Of a stretch of DNA of 64,000 nt, positions 50,066 to 60,200 are shown in pieces. Where the stretch lies: the NCBI GenBank assembly GCA_934432725.1, contig CAKRZE010000014.1, positions 1 through 64,000 of the forward strand, written 5' to 3'. The first letter of the stretch is position 1; each line of letters starts with the position of its first letter. The translations under genes were made by a program, and so were the position numbers. The notes under the pieces were generated by a model that saw only the letters and a list, made by a program, of their open reading frames with translations, did no database searches and was not told the DNA's origin. Source of the DNA: an uncultured Eubacteriales bacterium (GTDB lineage Bacteria; Bacillota; Clostridia; Oscillospirales; CAG-272).

Positions 50066-52240
50066 ATGAATCCGGTCTCCTCCTCCATCCGACTGTTCCC
50101 CGGCGTCGGACAAAAACGCGCGGAAGCATATGCGCGGCTCGGCATTCAGACTGCCGGTGATCTCCTCCGCCATTTTCCGCGCGCCTATCAGCATCGCGGC
50201 AGCATCAAGCCGCTTGCCGCAGCGCAGGACGGCGAGATCTGTGCGTTTCTGCTCACCGTCGGCACGCAGCCGCGGACCGCTCTTCTGAAAAACCGGATGA
50301 CCGTTACAAAATTCACCGCCTTTGACGATTCGGCAAGCTGCACGGTCGTGTTTTTCAATCAGAATTACATCCGGGACGTGTTCCGGGTCGGCATGGTCTT
50401 CCGGTTCTGGGCAAAGCTTCAGAAAAACGGCTCCCGCCTTGAGATCACCTCTCCGCAGTTTGAAGCCGCACTGCCCGGCAGACCGCTGCCGGAGTTCACG
50501 CCGATCTATCCCCTGACCGCCGGTCTGTCCCAGAAGCTGCTTGCAAACGCCTGCGGCATCGCCCTGACCTATGCGTTCGAATCCCCCTGCCCCGAGGTGC
50601 TGCCAGCCGCCTTCCGCAAAAAAATGCGCCTCCCATCCTTTCCGGAGGCATGCCGGATGATCCACCGCCCGCAAAGCGAGGAGGAGATCGCCATCGGGCG
50701 CAGCTATTTCATCTATGAGGAGCTGTATCAGTTTTCCCTTGGCATCGCCGCAAGCCGGCGACAGCTTCAAAGCGGCAGAGCGCCCGGCATGCAGGTCCCC
50801 TCGCTTACGGACTTTTACCGGCTCCTTCCCTTTGCGCTGACCGGCGCACAGCAGCGCTGCATTGACGAAATCCGGAGCGATATGATGAAACCCACACCGA
50901 TGTCCCGGCTTGTTTCCGGCGATGTCGGAAGCGGAAAAACCGTTGTCGCTGCGGCAGCCATATACATCTGCCTGCAAAACGGATATCAGGCGATGCTGAT
51001 GGCTCCGACCGAAATTCTGGCAAACCAGCATTATCAGGAGCTGTCCGGGCTGTTTTCCGCACTCGGCTTCCGGACCTGTCTTCTGACAGGCTCCCTCCCC
51101 GCCTCCCGGAAGCGCGCAGCCCGCGCCGCGCTGTCAGACGGAACCGCGGACCTGATCATCGGAACGCATGCGCTCCTTTCCTCCGGAGTACACGCCAAAA
51201 AGCCCGGACTTGTCATCACGGACGAACAGCACCGCTTCGGCGTTTTCCAGCGCGCGGCACTCGCCGCCCAGACCGACGGCGCCGCCGGGGACTGTGAGCC
51301 GCATGTCATGGTCATGAGCGCCACACCGATTCCGCGCACACTCTCCCTGATCCTGTACGGCGATCTTTCGGTTTCCGCCATTGATGAGCTTCCGCCCGGC
51401 AGGCAGCGTGTTGACACCTATGTGGTAAACGAATCCTACCGGCAGCGTCTGAATGTGTTTATCCGCAAGCAGGTCTCCGCCGGCGGGCAGGTCTATATCG
51501 TATGCCCCGCCGTAGACAGCGGTGAGGACGAGGCAGCCGGAGACGAGCTTGATACCGGCGGAGAGCTGATCGGATTTTCCGGCAGGGACCCCGGGGATCC
51601 GGCAGACTCCGCCTCGCCCCGGAAAGCTATGAAGTCCGCCGTCTCATACTGCGCCGAGCTTCAGGCAATCTTTCCGGACATCCCGACTGCGTTTTTGCAC
51701 GGCAGGATGAAGCCCGCCGAAAAGGACTCCGTCATGTGCGATTTTGCCGCGGGAAAAATCCGGATCCTTGTCTCCACCACCGTCATTGAGGTCGGCGTGA
51801 ACGTTCCGAACGCCTGCCTGATGATTGTGGAAAATGCCGATCGGTTCGGTTTGTCTCAGCTGCACCAGCTCCGGGGCAGAGTAGGCAGGGGAACCCGGAA
51901 ATCCTACTGCATTCTGGTATCCGATGCAGAATCCGAAAACGCAAAAAAAAGGCTGCAAACCATGTGCAGCTCTTACAACGGGTATGAGATTGCGCAGCGT
52001 GATCTGGAGCTGCGCGGTCCCGGAGATTTCTTCCCGTCCCGGGAGGGACAGGCGCGGCAGTCCGGCGAATTCAACCTCGGCATTGCCTCGCTTTGCCATG
52101 ACATGGAGCAGCTGAAGGCTGCGGCAGAGGCTGCGGCGGAGACTCTTTCCGCCGATCCGGAGCTGGAGAAGCCGGAAAATCAGGCGGCGCGGGAAGCCAT
52201 GGAAAAAATGTTCTCTCTGAACAGCCACGCCGTCAATTAA
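50066..52240 (+). CDS. recG: ATP-dependent DNA helicase RecG
   Basis: The 724-residue branch-migrating helicase remodels stalled forks and Holliday junctions. The N-terminal wedge/OB domain contains PGVGQKRAEAYARLGI and YQHRGSIKPL. Walker A is SGDVGSGKTVVAAA; motif II is ITDEQHRFGVFQR; motif III MSATPIPRTLSL; motif VI QLHQLRGRVGRGTRKSYC. The C-terminus LELRGPGDFFPSREGQ is typical. A low-complexity insert of about 35 residues (SGEDEAAGDELDTGGEL to DSASPRK) interrupts the loop between motifs III and IV. The ATG at 50066 has AAGGG eight bases upstream; the longer upstream reading crosses the repeat array and is rejected. Confidence 0.96.
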   Translation: MNPVSSSIRLFPGVGQKRAEAYARLGIQTAGDLLRHFPRAYQHRGSIKPLAAAQDGEICAFLLTVGTQPRTALLKNRMTVTKFTAFDDSASCTVVFFNQNYIRDVFRVGMVFRFWAKLQKNGSRLEITSPQFEAALPGRPLPEFTPIYPLTAGLSQKLLANACGIALTYAFESPCPEVLPAAFRKKMRLPSFPEACRMIHRPQSEEEIAIGRSYFIYEELYQFSLGIAASRRQLQSGRAPGMQVPSLTDFYRLLPFALTGAQQRCIDEIRSDMMKPTPMSRLVSGDVGSGKTVVAAAAIYICLQNGYQAMLMAPTEILANQHYQELSGLFSALGFRTCLLTGSLPASRKRAARAALSDGTADLIIGTHALLSSGVHAKKPGLVITDEQHRFGVFQRAALAAQTDGAAGDCEPHVMVMSATPIPRTLSLILYGDLSVSAIDELPPGRQRVDTYVVNESYRQRLNVFIRKQVSAGGQVYIVCPAVDSGEDEAAGDELDTGGELIGFSGRDPGDPADSASPRKAMKSAVSYCAELQAIFPDIPTAFLHGRMKPAEKDSVMCDFAAGKIRILVSTTVIEVGVNVPNACLMIVENADRFGLSQLHQLRGRVGRGTRKSYCILVSDAESENAKKRLQTMCSSYNGYEIAQRDLELRGPGDFFPSREGQARQSGEFNLGIASLCHDMEQLKAAAEAAAETLSADPELEKPENQAAREAMEKMFSLNSHAVN

Positions 52241-52923
52241 GCCTTGGAGCTTCTGCACAAAGCGGGCAGACCGCACGCCGGCAGCCAAATGTTCACGGCT
52301 GCCCGGGGCTTCTGCCGCGAATCGGGCAAAGGCGCTGTGTGAGTGATCTCCCGAACCGGGAAAATACCTCCGCCTGTCGGCTCAGAACGGCGAAAAGTCC
52401 CTGTTTGCTCACCCGAGCCGGGTGAAAACCGCCGTGCATCATCGCAAACAAGCAAGCGCTCCCGTCCGTTCTTCCGAATCGGCACGCTGCCGCTTTGGAC
52501 CGACAATCTCCCGCGTCCCGGACGCCCGAACCGGCGAAAGGCTCGCGGCTTCCCTTCCGAGCCGGGTGAAAACTGCCGTCTGCCGTCTCCAAACAGCGAA
52601 AAGCCGCCGATTGCGCGCTTGAGCCGGATAACAACCGCCGTGTATTATCACAAACACTTCCGTCCGCTCTCCCGAACCGGGTGAAAACCGCATGCCCCTT
52701 CCGGATCGGCAAATCCTCACACGTCCGGGCTTTTGGACCGGATAAAAAACGCCGTATGTTGTCCCGCCCCATCGAAAAACAGCCCGCTCCCATCCCCAAA
52801 AGAGCTTCTTCCCCGCGGGCGGCAACCGTGAACAGGAACGGGAATTCTGCACTGCGGATGCCGAAGCACACATCCCTCCCGATGCAGGCATTGAACCGCA
52901 TCGGAGCTTCATCCGACACAAAC
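52241..52923. repeat. Non-coding region with degenerate dispersed repeats
   Basis: Phrases like GAGCCGGGTGAAAACCGCCG followed by a GTNNATNATCNCAAAC part appear near 52414, 52556, 52621, 52673 and 52735 with uneven spacing (about 140, 65, 52 and 62 bases). A second phrase, AACGGCGAAAAG, is also repeated. The frames across them are unsupported, so I regard it as non-coding. Confidence 0.6.
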
Positions 52924-52984
52924 AAAACGGGGACCTCTCCGTCTGCACGAGCCTGACTCGCTCAGAACACGGAAGTCCCCGTTT
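52924..52984 (-). terminator. Terminator of the DUF3899 gene
   Basis: On the minus strand AAACGGGGACTTCCGT pairs with ACGGAGAGGTCCCCGTTT (mismatches in the middle) across a long loop, then TGTTTG follows. It starts about 23 bases past the stop codon. Confidence 0.6.
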
Positions 52985-53006
52985 CCGCACGCCCCATGCA
53001 GGCTTA

Positions 53007-53414
53007 TCATCCCGCACGCAGCACCATTTTTATGATCAGATTCAGCAAGATTGCCACAGCAAGAAAAATCGCCCCGGCAAAAATCAGATGCAGAAAGCCT
53101 CCGCGGCTTTTTCTTTTTTCCTGCACATAGGTGTAATAGTCCACCCTGCCCTCGGTCGGATGGCGCCGAAGAGAGCGGAACAGCGTCTTGATGCCGAACG
53201 CAAGCATGTCAAACACGCCCTCCTTCGCCACAAACGCCAACAGCCCAAAGCCGAGCAGCAGGATCGCGGCGACAAATGTCGCGTTGGAAAGTGCCTGCAA
53301 AAACAGAAGCGGCTCTCCCTGCGTAAATGCATCCTGCATCCAGAGCACGACTGCGGTCACAAGCACGCCGACTGTCAGAGCAGTCACCGTCAAAGGAATC
53401 CGGCGCTTATTCAT
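53007..53414 (-). CDS. DUF3899-family small membrane protein
   Basis: The 135-residue protein has three hydrophobic segments (about 8-26, 43-63 and 107-130). The pattern LFLQALSNATFVAAILLLGFGLLAFVAKEGVFDMLAFGIK matches the DUF3899 family, whose function is unknown. A basic loop (SLRRHPTEGRVDYYTYVQEK) separates the second and third helices. The ATG at 53414 follows GGGGGAAGG. It is downstream of oppF with a terminator between, so it is probably separate. Confidence 0.75.
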   Translation of the reverse strand: MNKRRIPLTVTALTVGVLVTAVVLWMQDAFTQGEPLLFLQALSNATFVAAILLLGFGLLAFVAKEGVFDMLAFGIKTLFRSLRRHPTEGRVDYYTYVQEKRKSRGGFLHLIFAGAIFLAVAILLNLIIKMVLRAG

Positions 53415-53497
53415 CCTTCCCCCACCCGCTTTCGCAATGCAAAAGCGTCCTTTCCGTTCAATCCTTCCGTCAGACGCGTCTTTTGCGTCCCGCCCGG

Positions 53498-53532
53498 AAA
53501 AAAACCGGGGCTACCGCTTGACCGGTGGCCCC
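53498..53532 (-). terminator. Terminator of the opp operon
   Basis: On the minus strand GGGGCCACCG (plus 53523-53532) pairs with CGGTAGCCCC (plus 53507-53516) with one mismatch, loop of six, then seven T (plus 53498-53504). Confidence 0.85.
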
Positions 53533-53557
53533 GTAGCGTCCGCAGAGCGCGAGCATT

Positions 53558-54799
53558 TTATTCCTTATGCAAAGCGTCCATGTCGGCGCATTCCTTCCGA
53601 TAGCGCTCCAGCTCCTCTGTATTGCAGAGGACGAAATGCCCCGGAAGCACCTCGCGGAAGGAAGGCTGTTCCTTCGAATAATCATGATCCAGCAGCTTGT
53701 TGTAAATGATACGCTGTCTGGATTTTTCCTGAATGGGATCCGGACGCGGAATTGCGGAAAGCAGCGAACGCGTATACGGATGCAGCGGATGCCGGAACAG
53801 CTCGTCACTGTCGGCAAGCTCCACCATTTTGCCGTAATACATTACCCCGATCCGGTCGGAGAAATACTTGACGACCGACAGATCGTGCGCAATGAAGAGA
53901 ATCGTCAGCCCAAGCTCATGTCTCAGCTCGTTCAGAAGATTGATCACCTGCGCCTGAATCGAAACGTCCAGAGCGGAAACCGGCTCATCCGCAATAATCA
54001 GCTCCGGATGCATGATCAGCGCACGTGCGATGCCGATTCTCTGGCGCTGACCGCCGGAGAACTCATGCGGATACCGCTCTGCATGCTCACGCACCAGACC
54101 GACACGCTCCAGCACATCGTAAACGCGCTCGTCAATTTCCTTTTTGTCGTGTACGCCGCGAATGACCAGACCCTCTGAAATAATCTCGCGCACGGTCATA
54201 CGGGGGTTCAGGCAGGCAATGGAGTCCTGAAAGATCATCTGAATCTGAGTGACAAGGCGCGTTTTGGCTGCCTGCTTGATTTTTTTCTCATACTCTGCGG
54301 AAAGCGCACTCTTCTCCGCATCGGACATGGGAGCCTTCAGCTTTTCCGCCAGCTCCTCACGCAATTCCCTGACGCGCGCCTCTTCATAATCGCGGTCGCA
54401 GCTCTTCTGGTCATGCTTTGCCAGTGCGATCTGCTTTTTACATTCCGCAATCCGGGCGGCTGTTTTTTCTTTTTCGGCGGCAAGTGCCTCGCCGGTCAGG
54501 GTTTTTTCCTTTTCCTTCAGCTCTTTTTTGGCTTTTGCAATTTCTATTTTATAGGAACGCGTGCCGGCGCAGATTCTGCGACCCTTCAGGTAAACATTCC
54601 CGGAGGTGCAATCATACAGCTTGATAATTGCGCGTCCGGTCGTTGTTTTTCCGCAGCCGGATTCCCCCACCAGACCGAAAACCTCTCCCTTTTTGACATC
54701 AAAGGAGACACCGTCCACAGCCTTCAGCTCGGACTTGCCCATTTTGAAATACTGGCAGAGATTTTCGACCTTCAGAAGGACCTCTTTGTCGTCTGTCAT
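53558..54799 (-). CDS. oppF: Oligopeptide ABC transporter ATP-binding protein (OppF-like) with coiled insert
   Basis: The 413-residue ATPase has Walker A GESGCGKT at 45-52, the Q-loop Gln191, signature SGGQRQR at 248-254, Walker B LIIADEP near 267-273 and H-loop His305. An insert of about 100 residues (81-180), rich in Lys/Glu/Ala and probably a coiled coil, sits between Walker A and the Q-loop. OppF normally lacks it. The C-terminus has the OppF-type HPYTRSLLSAIPRPDP. The ATG at 54799 has AAGGATGG eight bases upstream; an ATG at 54811 has no usable site. Last of the operon. Confidence 0.92.
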   Translation of the reverse strand: MTDDKEVLLKVENLCQYFKMGKSELKAVDGVSFDVKKGEVFGLVGESGCGKTTTGRAIIKLYDCTSGNVYLKGRRICAGTRSYKIEIAKAKKELKEKEKTLTGEALAAEKEKTAARIAECKKQIALAKHDQKSCDRDYEEARVRELREELAEKLKAPMSDAEKSALSAEYEKKIKQAAKTRLVTQIQMIFQDSIACLNPRMTVREIISEGLVIRGVHDKKEIDERVYDVLERVGLVREHAERYPHEFSGGQRQRIGIARALIMHPELIIADEPVSALDVSIQAQVINLLNELRHELGLTILFIAHDLSVVKYFSDRIGVMYYGKMVELADSDELFRHPLHPYTRSLLSAIPRPDPIQEKSRQRIIYNKLLDHDYSKEQPSFREVLPGHFVLCNTEELERYRKECADMDALHKE

Positions 54800-54882
54800 G
54801 TCAACAACCATCCTTTTCTGTAATTCCGTAATCGTCAGACCAAAGCGTTCAGCCGAAGCGCCCGGCAGTATGCCGGAACGGT

Positions 54883-57057
54883 TCAGCTCTTTCTGTCGCC
54901 GTTTTCGGCGGCAAGACGCTCCTTTGCCCTTCTGATCCGGTCGGAAACGATTTTCGGCATTTCCACCTTCGGTGCATCCGGATGCAGCAGCCAGGTTGCC
55001 GCGGCATGTGTTTCGCTGATCTCAAACATCGGAGGCTGCCGTTCAAAGTCGATCTTCAGCGCATACTTGTTTCTTGCGGCAAACGCATCGCCCTTGGGCG
55101 GATAAATCATGTTGGGCGGAGTTCCCGGAATCGCCTCCAGCTTTTCCTTTGTATCAAGGTCGGGGTTGGAGGAGAGGAGCGCCCAGGTATACGGATGGCG
55201 CGGATCATAGAAGATATCCTCCGACGTGCCGTATTCCACAATCTTGCCCGCATACATCACGGCGATCCGGTCCGCCATATTTGCCACAACGCCGAGGTCG
55301 TGCGTGATGAAGATGACCGAGAGGTGATGCTCTTCCTTCAAACGGTTAATCAGCTCCAGAATCTGGGACTGAATGGTCACGTCCAAAGCGGTCGTCGGCT
55401 CATCGCAGATCAGGATATCGGGGTTTGCGGCAAGTGCGATCGCAATCACGATACGCTGACGCATACCGCCGGAAAATTCAAACGGATACTGCCGATAGCG
55501 CTTTTCCGGCTCCGGAATGCCGACCTCCTCCATGATACGGATCGCCTTTGCCTTCGCGGAGCTCTTTGTCACGCGGTCCACGACCGCAGACGCCTTTTCC
55601 TTGAAAGCATCCACCAGCGCGATGGAGCGGGTCCTCCAATCGCTTTCTTCCCGTTCCAGATCGGCGCTGTAGGAGGCGTAGATCCGGTCAATGAGCATCA
55701 GCATGGTCTGACGTGTGACGTCAAGGTCCACCAAAGCGGGCGGGACGGGCTTCCAGTCGGGATTTTTCCCCTTCCGGCAGATCGCATCGTACTTAGCGAC
55801 CTGCTTGTCATAGTCCGCCTGCTTGCCGGGGTTGGTCTTCAGACCTGTGAAGTATTTTTCGATCGCGCCGCTGAGGCTGGAGCCGAAGGTATAGGCGTTG
55901 CTGTCCTTTTGCAGTGCAAGAGGATCGATCGCCGCCTCTACAGGCTGTGTCAGTGCCTTGGCAGCCTCCGCCACCGCGCGTTTGTCCAGAGGATCCTTTT
56001 CGAAGACAGCACGCTGCCCGGAGATTTTCTCCAAAGCCTCCCGCTTTGCCTTGCGCGACTTTTCATCCGCATGCTTCAGCGCAGCATCGGTGCAGCGCAG
56101 GAATTCCGGCATGAATTCCGCATCGATATAGTCATGCGCCCGCACATTCAGCTCCAGAACGGAATCCTTGAAAATATCCTCCTCCGGATGATGCAGGCGG
56201 TAATAGCCGATGACAAAGAAGTTCGGCTTTTCCAGCGCGAGCTTGTCCTCCAGTACACCGGCAATGCGTTTCATCGGCTCGGCGCACGCCTCGGACAGCA
56301 GCTTTCCGCTGCGCGGCACATACTGCTTTAATTCCGCAATATAGCCCTCCGTTTCAGCCTCGCCGCACAGATAGGGATGCGCAGAGAGCTTCATGGTCTT
56401 CAGAAGCGCCGTAAAGCCGCTGCGGTAATTGCCCTTTTCTTTCTTCTCGGCATACAGCGCGTACAGCCGGAGCTTTTCAATGACCTCCTGCATGTTCTGG
56501 CGCGCCGTGTTGTACTTGTTTTCCAGCTCCAGCGCCTGCAGATTGAAGCGGTCAAATTCCTTGACCATGCTTCCGATCTTTTCCGGTGTCGTCCCGGTCA
56601 GCTCCGATGCGGCAAGCGCCTCCTCCATATTCTCGCGGAGTGCGCGAAGCTGCCGGTTGAATTCGTCTCTTGCCCTGCGGCGGCTCGCCTTGTTTTTCAG
56701 GATCATCGCCTCGGTCAGCTGCTTGCCGATCCGGACGATCGGGTTCAGAGAGGACAGCGGGTCCTGAAAGATCATCGCGATCTTGTCACCGCGGATCCTG
56801 TGGAATTCCTCCTCCGGGATCCGGAGCAGATCCTGCCCGTTGTAAATGATGCTTCCGCCCTCCACAATGGCATTTCCGGCAAGAATTCCGAGGATCGCGC
56901 GGCTCGTCACCGATTTTCCGGAGCCGGATTCTCCCACGATCGCAAGCGTCTCGCCGCGCTTCAGTTCAAAATTGATGTCACGGACCGCATGCACATTTCC
57001 GTTGTTGGTCCGAAAGGAAATGATCAGGTCCTTGACCTCCAGAATATTGTCGTTCAT
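54883..57057 (-). CDS. oppD: Oligopeptide ABC transporter ATP-binding protein (OppD-like) with ~370-residue insert
   Basis: The 724-residue ATPase has Walker A GESGSGKS at 42-49, Q-loop FQDPLSSLNP near 97-106, signature SGGMRQR at 529-535, Walker B ICDEP near 550-554 and H-loop His586. The insert spans about residues 131-500, between the Q-loop region and the signature, and is mostly helical with coiled-coil-like stretches (LRALRENMEEALAA, LKHADEKSRKAKREALEKI). OppD is normally ~330-350 residues. The OppD end, with HPYTWALLSSNPDLDTKEKL and IPGTPPNM, is intact. The ATG at 57057 has a weak site. Confidence 0.92.
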   Translation of the reverse strand: MNDNILEVKDLIISFRTNNGNVHAVRDINFELKRGETLAIVGESGSGKSVTSRAILGILAGNAIVEGGSIIYNGQDLLRIPEEEFHRIRGDKIAMIFQDPLSSLNPIVRIGKQLTEAMILKNKASRRRARDEFNRQLRALRENMEEALAASELTGTTPEKIGSMVKEFDRFNLQALELENKYNTARQNMQEVIEKLRLYALYAEKKEKGNYRSGFTALLKTMKLSAHPYLCGEAETEGYIAELKQYVPRSGKLLSEACAEPMKRIAGVLEDKLALEKPNFFVIGYYRLHHPEEDIFKDSVLELNVRAHDYIDAEFMPEFLRCTDAALKHADEKSRKAKREALEKISGQRAVFEKDPLDKRAVAEAAKALTQPVEAAIDPLALQKDSNAYTFGSSLSGAIEKYFTGLKTNPGKQADYDKQVAKYDAICRKGKNPDWKPVPPALVDLDVTRQTMLMLIDRIYASYSADLEREESDWRTRSIALVDAFKEKASAVVDRVTKSSAKAKAIRIMEEVGIPEPEKRYRQYPFEFSGGMRQRIVIAIALAANPDILICDEPTTALDVTIQSQILELINRLKEEHHLSVIFITHDLGVVANMADRIAVMYAGKIVEYGTSEDIFYDPRHPYTWALLSSNPDLDTKEKLEAIPGTPPNMIYPPKGDAFAARNKYALKIDFERQPPMFEISETHAAATWLLHPDAPKVEMPKIVSDRIRRAKERLAAENGDRKS

Positions 57058-57392
57058 CTTTATGACCAATGCTTCCGCCCGCGGCGAAAGCGTCCTTTCC
57101 CGGGAATTGTGGCTGATGCTGCAAGGCTGCCGCGCGCCGGCGCACAGGCGGGGCGCAGATGGGACCTTGCGCTGCCGTCGGGAGAAATGCCCGTCAGAGC
57201 CTCGGGGCAGCCTCCCGCCGTTTTACCGTTGAAACCGGAGAACCCGTACCGGAAGCAATCACCGTCCTCTTCCGGGAGTAAGGCTCCGCCGGTCTGAGGG
57301 AGCGTGCCCTCAACCGTAATTCTCTGTTTCGTGCAGAACCCGCGCCTGCACCCTCCAAAGCGCATTTTGTGCTTCCGCGCAAATGCCGGGGA
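57058..57392. other. 335-base gap inside the opp operon
   Basis: The gap between the oppC stop and the oppD start has no gene or terminator that I can see. It is GC-rich, like the gaps between operons. Confidence 0.5.
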
Positions 57393-58967
57393 TCATTCCT
57401 CTGTACCGCGCAGCGAAGGATTGAAGGCATCCCGCAGACCGTTTCCGAACAGGTTGAAGGAAATCTCCAGAAGGGAGATGATAAGCGCCGGGAACAGCAT
57501 CTCATGCGGGAAGTTAACCATTTTGGAATTGGCGTTTGCAAGCATGGTTCCGATTGAGGTCCCGCTGTCGCCGGTAATATTGACGATACCGAGATAGGAC
57601 AGCGAGGACTCGGAGAAGATCACGCCGGGAATAATCAGAACGGCAGATGTAATAATCGTGCCGAGCGCATTCGGGAAAATATGCTTGAACATCAGGCGCG
57701 CATCGCCTGCGCCGAGCGTCCGTGCAGCGGACACATATTCGGAATTCTTAAAGCGGTAGAACTGTGTTCTGACGCGGGAGGCAATGCCGATCCAGCCCGT
57801 CGAAACAAAGGCGAACAGCAGTGACACCACCGGTCCGACCTTGCCGGCAAGATGCAGCTGGAACAACGTCGCGACCACGATAAACGGAACCGCGCTCAGA
57901 ATATCCGAAACACGCTCCATGATCATATCTGCGGCGCCGCCGTAGTAGCCCTCGATTGCGCCGTAAATCATACCGATAATGAAGTTGATGAGAGAAACGG
58001 AAAACGCAAGCACAAGAGACAGCCGGATTCCGTATGCAAGGCGCACCGCGATGTCATAGCCCGCGCTGTCCGTTCCGAAAATGTGGATCGGCTCGGCACC
58101 GTCGTGATTATACATATACCATGTGTACGAAAGGACGCGGACCGTCTTTGCAAACTCGCCGGTGTTCTTGAAATACTGCACCTCGCCGTTTACGCGGTAA
58201 TAGTTGTCCTCAAGCGTTTCCTTTCCGCTCTCCAGATCCTCGGTTTTCAGTTCGATCACCGCGCCCATCATGCCGGTCTTGACCGGAATGGGCGTCTGCT
58301 TGTTGGGGTTGCATTTATACCAGATGTTTGCATCCTGCTTATCCGGAGAATACTGATTCCGGGAGGAGTTGTCAATCATCGGATACAGGACCTGAATCCC
58401 GGTTTTCTCCTGCCATGCAAGGATCGCGTTGTACTGATCGTCGGTCACGGACTCAAACTGAAAGCCCTTTTCCAGATACACGTCCACCGTCAGATCGCGG
58501 AAAACCTTCTCCTGATTGACATAGGACTCCGAGACGTGGGACACCGGAGAGTACTCGTTTGTCAGCGCATCCTGCCAGGTGGCACCCTTGCCCTCCTTGT
58601 CGGCGGCTCCGATGCCGATTGCCATCAGGTTCACATATTTATAGTCGTTGGAGACGCGCGTCACCTTTCCGGTTGCGATGCCGAAATTCGACAAAAATTT
58701 GTTTTTCGGGATCATATCGGAATAGCGCGTGTCGGAATCGCTCAGTCCGAACGGAGAAATAATCGGCACGATCAAGGCGTACAGAATGATCAGAATGATG
58801 ATCACGGCGCCCGTCACGGCAGCGCGGCTTTTCCGGAAGCGGATCCATGCATCCTTGAAATAGCCGATCGGCTTGGTCTGGAACTTCTCGTCATGTAATT
58901 CCTTCCCGAGGTTTGCAAACGCAAATTCCTCCTTCGGGATATCGCGGATATCGCTGGCTTTCATCAT
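57393..58967 (-). CDS. oppC: Oligopeptide ABC transporter permease (OppC-like) with ~210-residue extracellular insert
   Basis: The 524-residue inner-membrane permease has TM1 at about 50-70. About 210 residues (75-290, including NKFLSNFGIATG and TWYMYNHDG) then come between TM1 and the usual HIFGTDSAGYDIAVRLAYGI region near 295. Five further helices follow, with the EAA-like loop EYVSAARTLGAGDARLMFKHIFP. OppC is normally ~300 residues, so the insert is unusual; its location puts it outside the membrane. The oppB stop overlaps the start region (ATGATGA), so translation is coupled. The start may be 58967 or 58964. Confidence 0.92.
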   Translation of the reverse strand: MMKASDIRDIPKEEFAFANLGKELHDEKFQTKPIGYFKDAWIRFRKSRAAVTGAVIIILIILYALIVPIISPFGLSDSDTRYSDMIPKNKFLSNFGIATGKVTRVSNDYKYVNLMAIGIGAADKEGKGATWQDALTNEYSPVSHVSESYVNQEKVFRDLTVDVYLEKGFQFESVTDDQYNAILAWQEKTGIQVLYPMIDNSSRNQYSPDKQDANIWYKCNPNKQTPIPVKTGMMGAVIELKTEDLESGKETLEDNYYRVNGEVQYFKNTGEFAKTVRVLSYTWYMYNHDGAEPIHIFGTDSAGYDIAVRLAYGIRLSLVLAFSVSLINFIIGMIYGAIEGYYGGAADMIMERVSDILSAVPFIVVATLFQLHLAGKVGPVVSLLFAFVSTGWIGIASRVRTQFYRFKNSEYVSAARTLGAGDARLMFKHIFPNALGTIITSAVLIIPGVIFSESSLSYLGIVNITGDSGTSIGTMLANANSKMVNFPHEMLFPALIISLLEISFNLFGNGLRDAFNPSLRGTEE

Positions 58968-59998
58968 TTCTCCCCCATTCTGATTCTGGGATCAATAAAC
59001 CCGTAGCTGAGGTCGATAATGATTCCGGCGCCCAGACCGATCACCGTGTAGAACATACTCAGGAACAGGAACAGATTATAGTCATACTGGTTGATTGAGT
59101 TGATGTAGAGCGCGCCGACGCCGGGCACCCGGAAGATCGACTCAATGATAAACGAGCCGGAAAGAACCGAGGCAAACTCTCCGATGATCATCGGGAGAAT
59201 CGGAACCATGGCGTTCGGCATCGCGTGCCGCCAGGTTGCCTGACGCTTGGTCAGACCCTTTGCGCGGGCAAGCAGCATAAAATCGCTGGTCAGAACCTCC
59301 GTCAGCTCCGCGCGGGTATACCGCGCCAGTCCCGCAATCACGCCGAAGGACAAAGAGAGGATCGGAAGGATCATCGACACGAACATCGGCCAGGAAAACC
59401 ACATGGACAGCTCCGACATGGAGCCAACCTCCACGCCGAGCTTCTCAGCCACCTCGCGGAAGCTCAGAACCGTCGGTGTATTGAGCCATTTCAGCTTTGC
59501 ATAGAAAATGAGCTGCAGCAAAAAGGCATACACATAGGAAGGAACCGACACAAAGATCATAACTCCCGTTGAAATCACATCGTCCTGCCACTTATTCTTT
59601 TTCAGTGCGGCATAGATCCCGAGAAGAATCCCGACCGGGACCGAAAACAGCAGAGAATACACATTCAGGATCACCGTCGGCGCGATTCTGGAAAACAGTG
59701 TCTGTGTCACCGGCGTATTCGCCGTATCGACACGGTAGCAGACGCCCCAGTCCCACTTTGTCACAATGTCCTTGATATATTCCACGTACTGATCCATGAT
59801 CAGGTTCATGGAGGGCTGTTTGCCGATGATATAGCCGCGTGCGGTCCAATATTCTTCCCAGTATTTATATTCGTCCGCGTTCTTCGCTTCGATCGTAAAG
59901 GGAAGCAGCTTAATCAGCACAAAGCACATGGACAGAATGATAAATGCGGTCAAAAGCATCAGCAGGATACGCTTGATTACATATTTGAGAGTCGACAT
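58964..59998 (-). CDS. oppB: Oligopeptide ABC transporter permease (OppB-like)
   Basis: The 344-residue permease has six helices, an extracellular segment after TM1 (EYWTARGYIIGKQPSMNLIMDQYVEYI region), and the EAA motif SDFMLLARAKGLTKRQATWRHAMPNA, where the ATPases dock. The C-terminus DPRIRMGEK is typical of OppB. The ATG at 59998 has AAAGGA twelve bases upstream. It is downstream of oppA and its hairpin, with oppC overlapping its end. Confidence 0.93.
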   Translation of the reverse strand: MSTLKYVIKRILLMLLTAFIILSMCFVLIKLLPFTIEAKNADEYKYWEEYWTARGYIIGKQPSMNLIMDQYVEYIKDIVTKWDWGVCYRVDTANTPVTQTLFSRIAPTVILNVYSLLFSVPVGILLGIYAALKKNKWQDDVISTGVMIFVSVPSYVYAFLLQLIFYAKLKWLNTPTVLSFREVAEKLGVEVGSMSELSMWFSWPMFVSMILPILSLSFGVIAGLARYTRAELTEVLTSDFMLLARAKGLTKRQATWRHAMPNAMVPILPMIIGEFASVLSGSFIIESIFRVPGVGALYINSINQYDYNLFLFLSMFYTVIGLGAGIIIDLSYGFIDPRIRMGEK

Positions 59999-60200
59999 GT
60001 TGGTCTCAATTCCTTTCTGGCTGTTCCGATGCACGGTCTGTCCCGCTCTCCGGCAAAAATTCAAAACCGTCCGCTGCAAAAAATCGCAGCGGAACCGGTT
60101 CCCGCATGTTAAGTTTGCCCGGAAATCTTATCGTTTCTCCGCGGATAAGGTTCTCGGGCAATCCTGACATATGGGTATAGGCTGTAAACCGGATGTCGGC

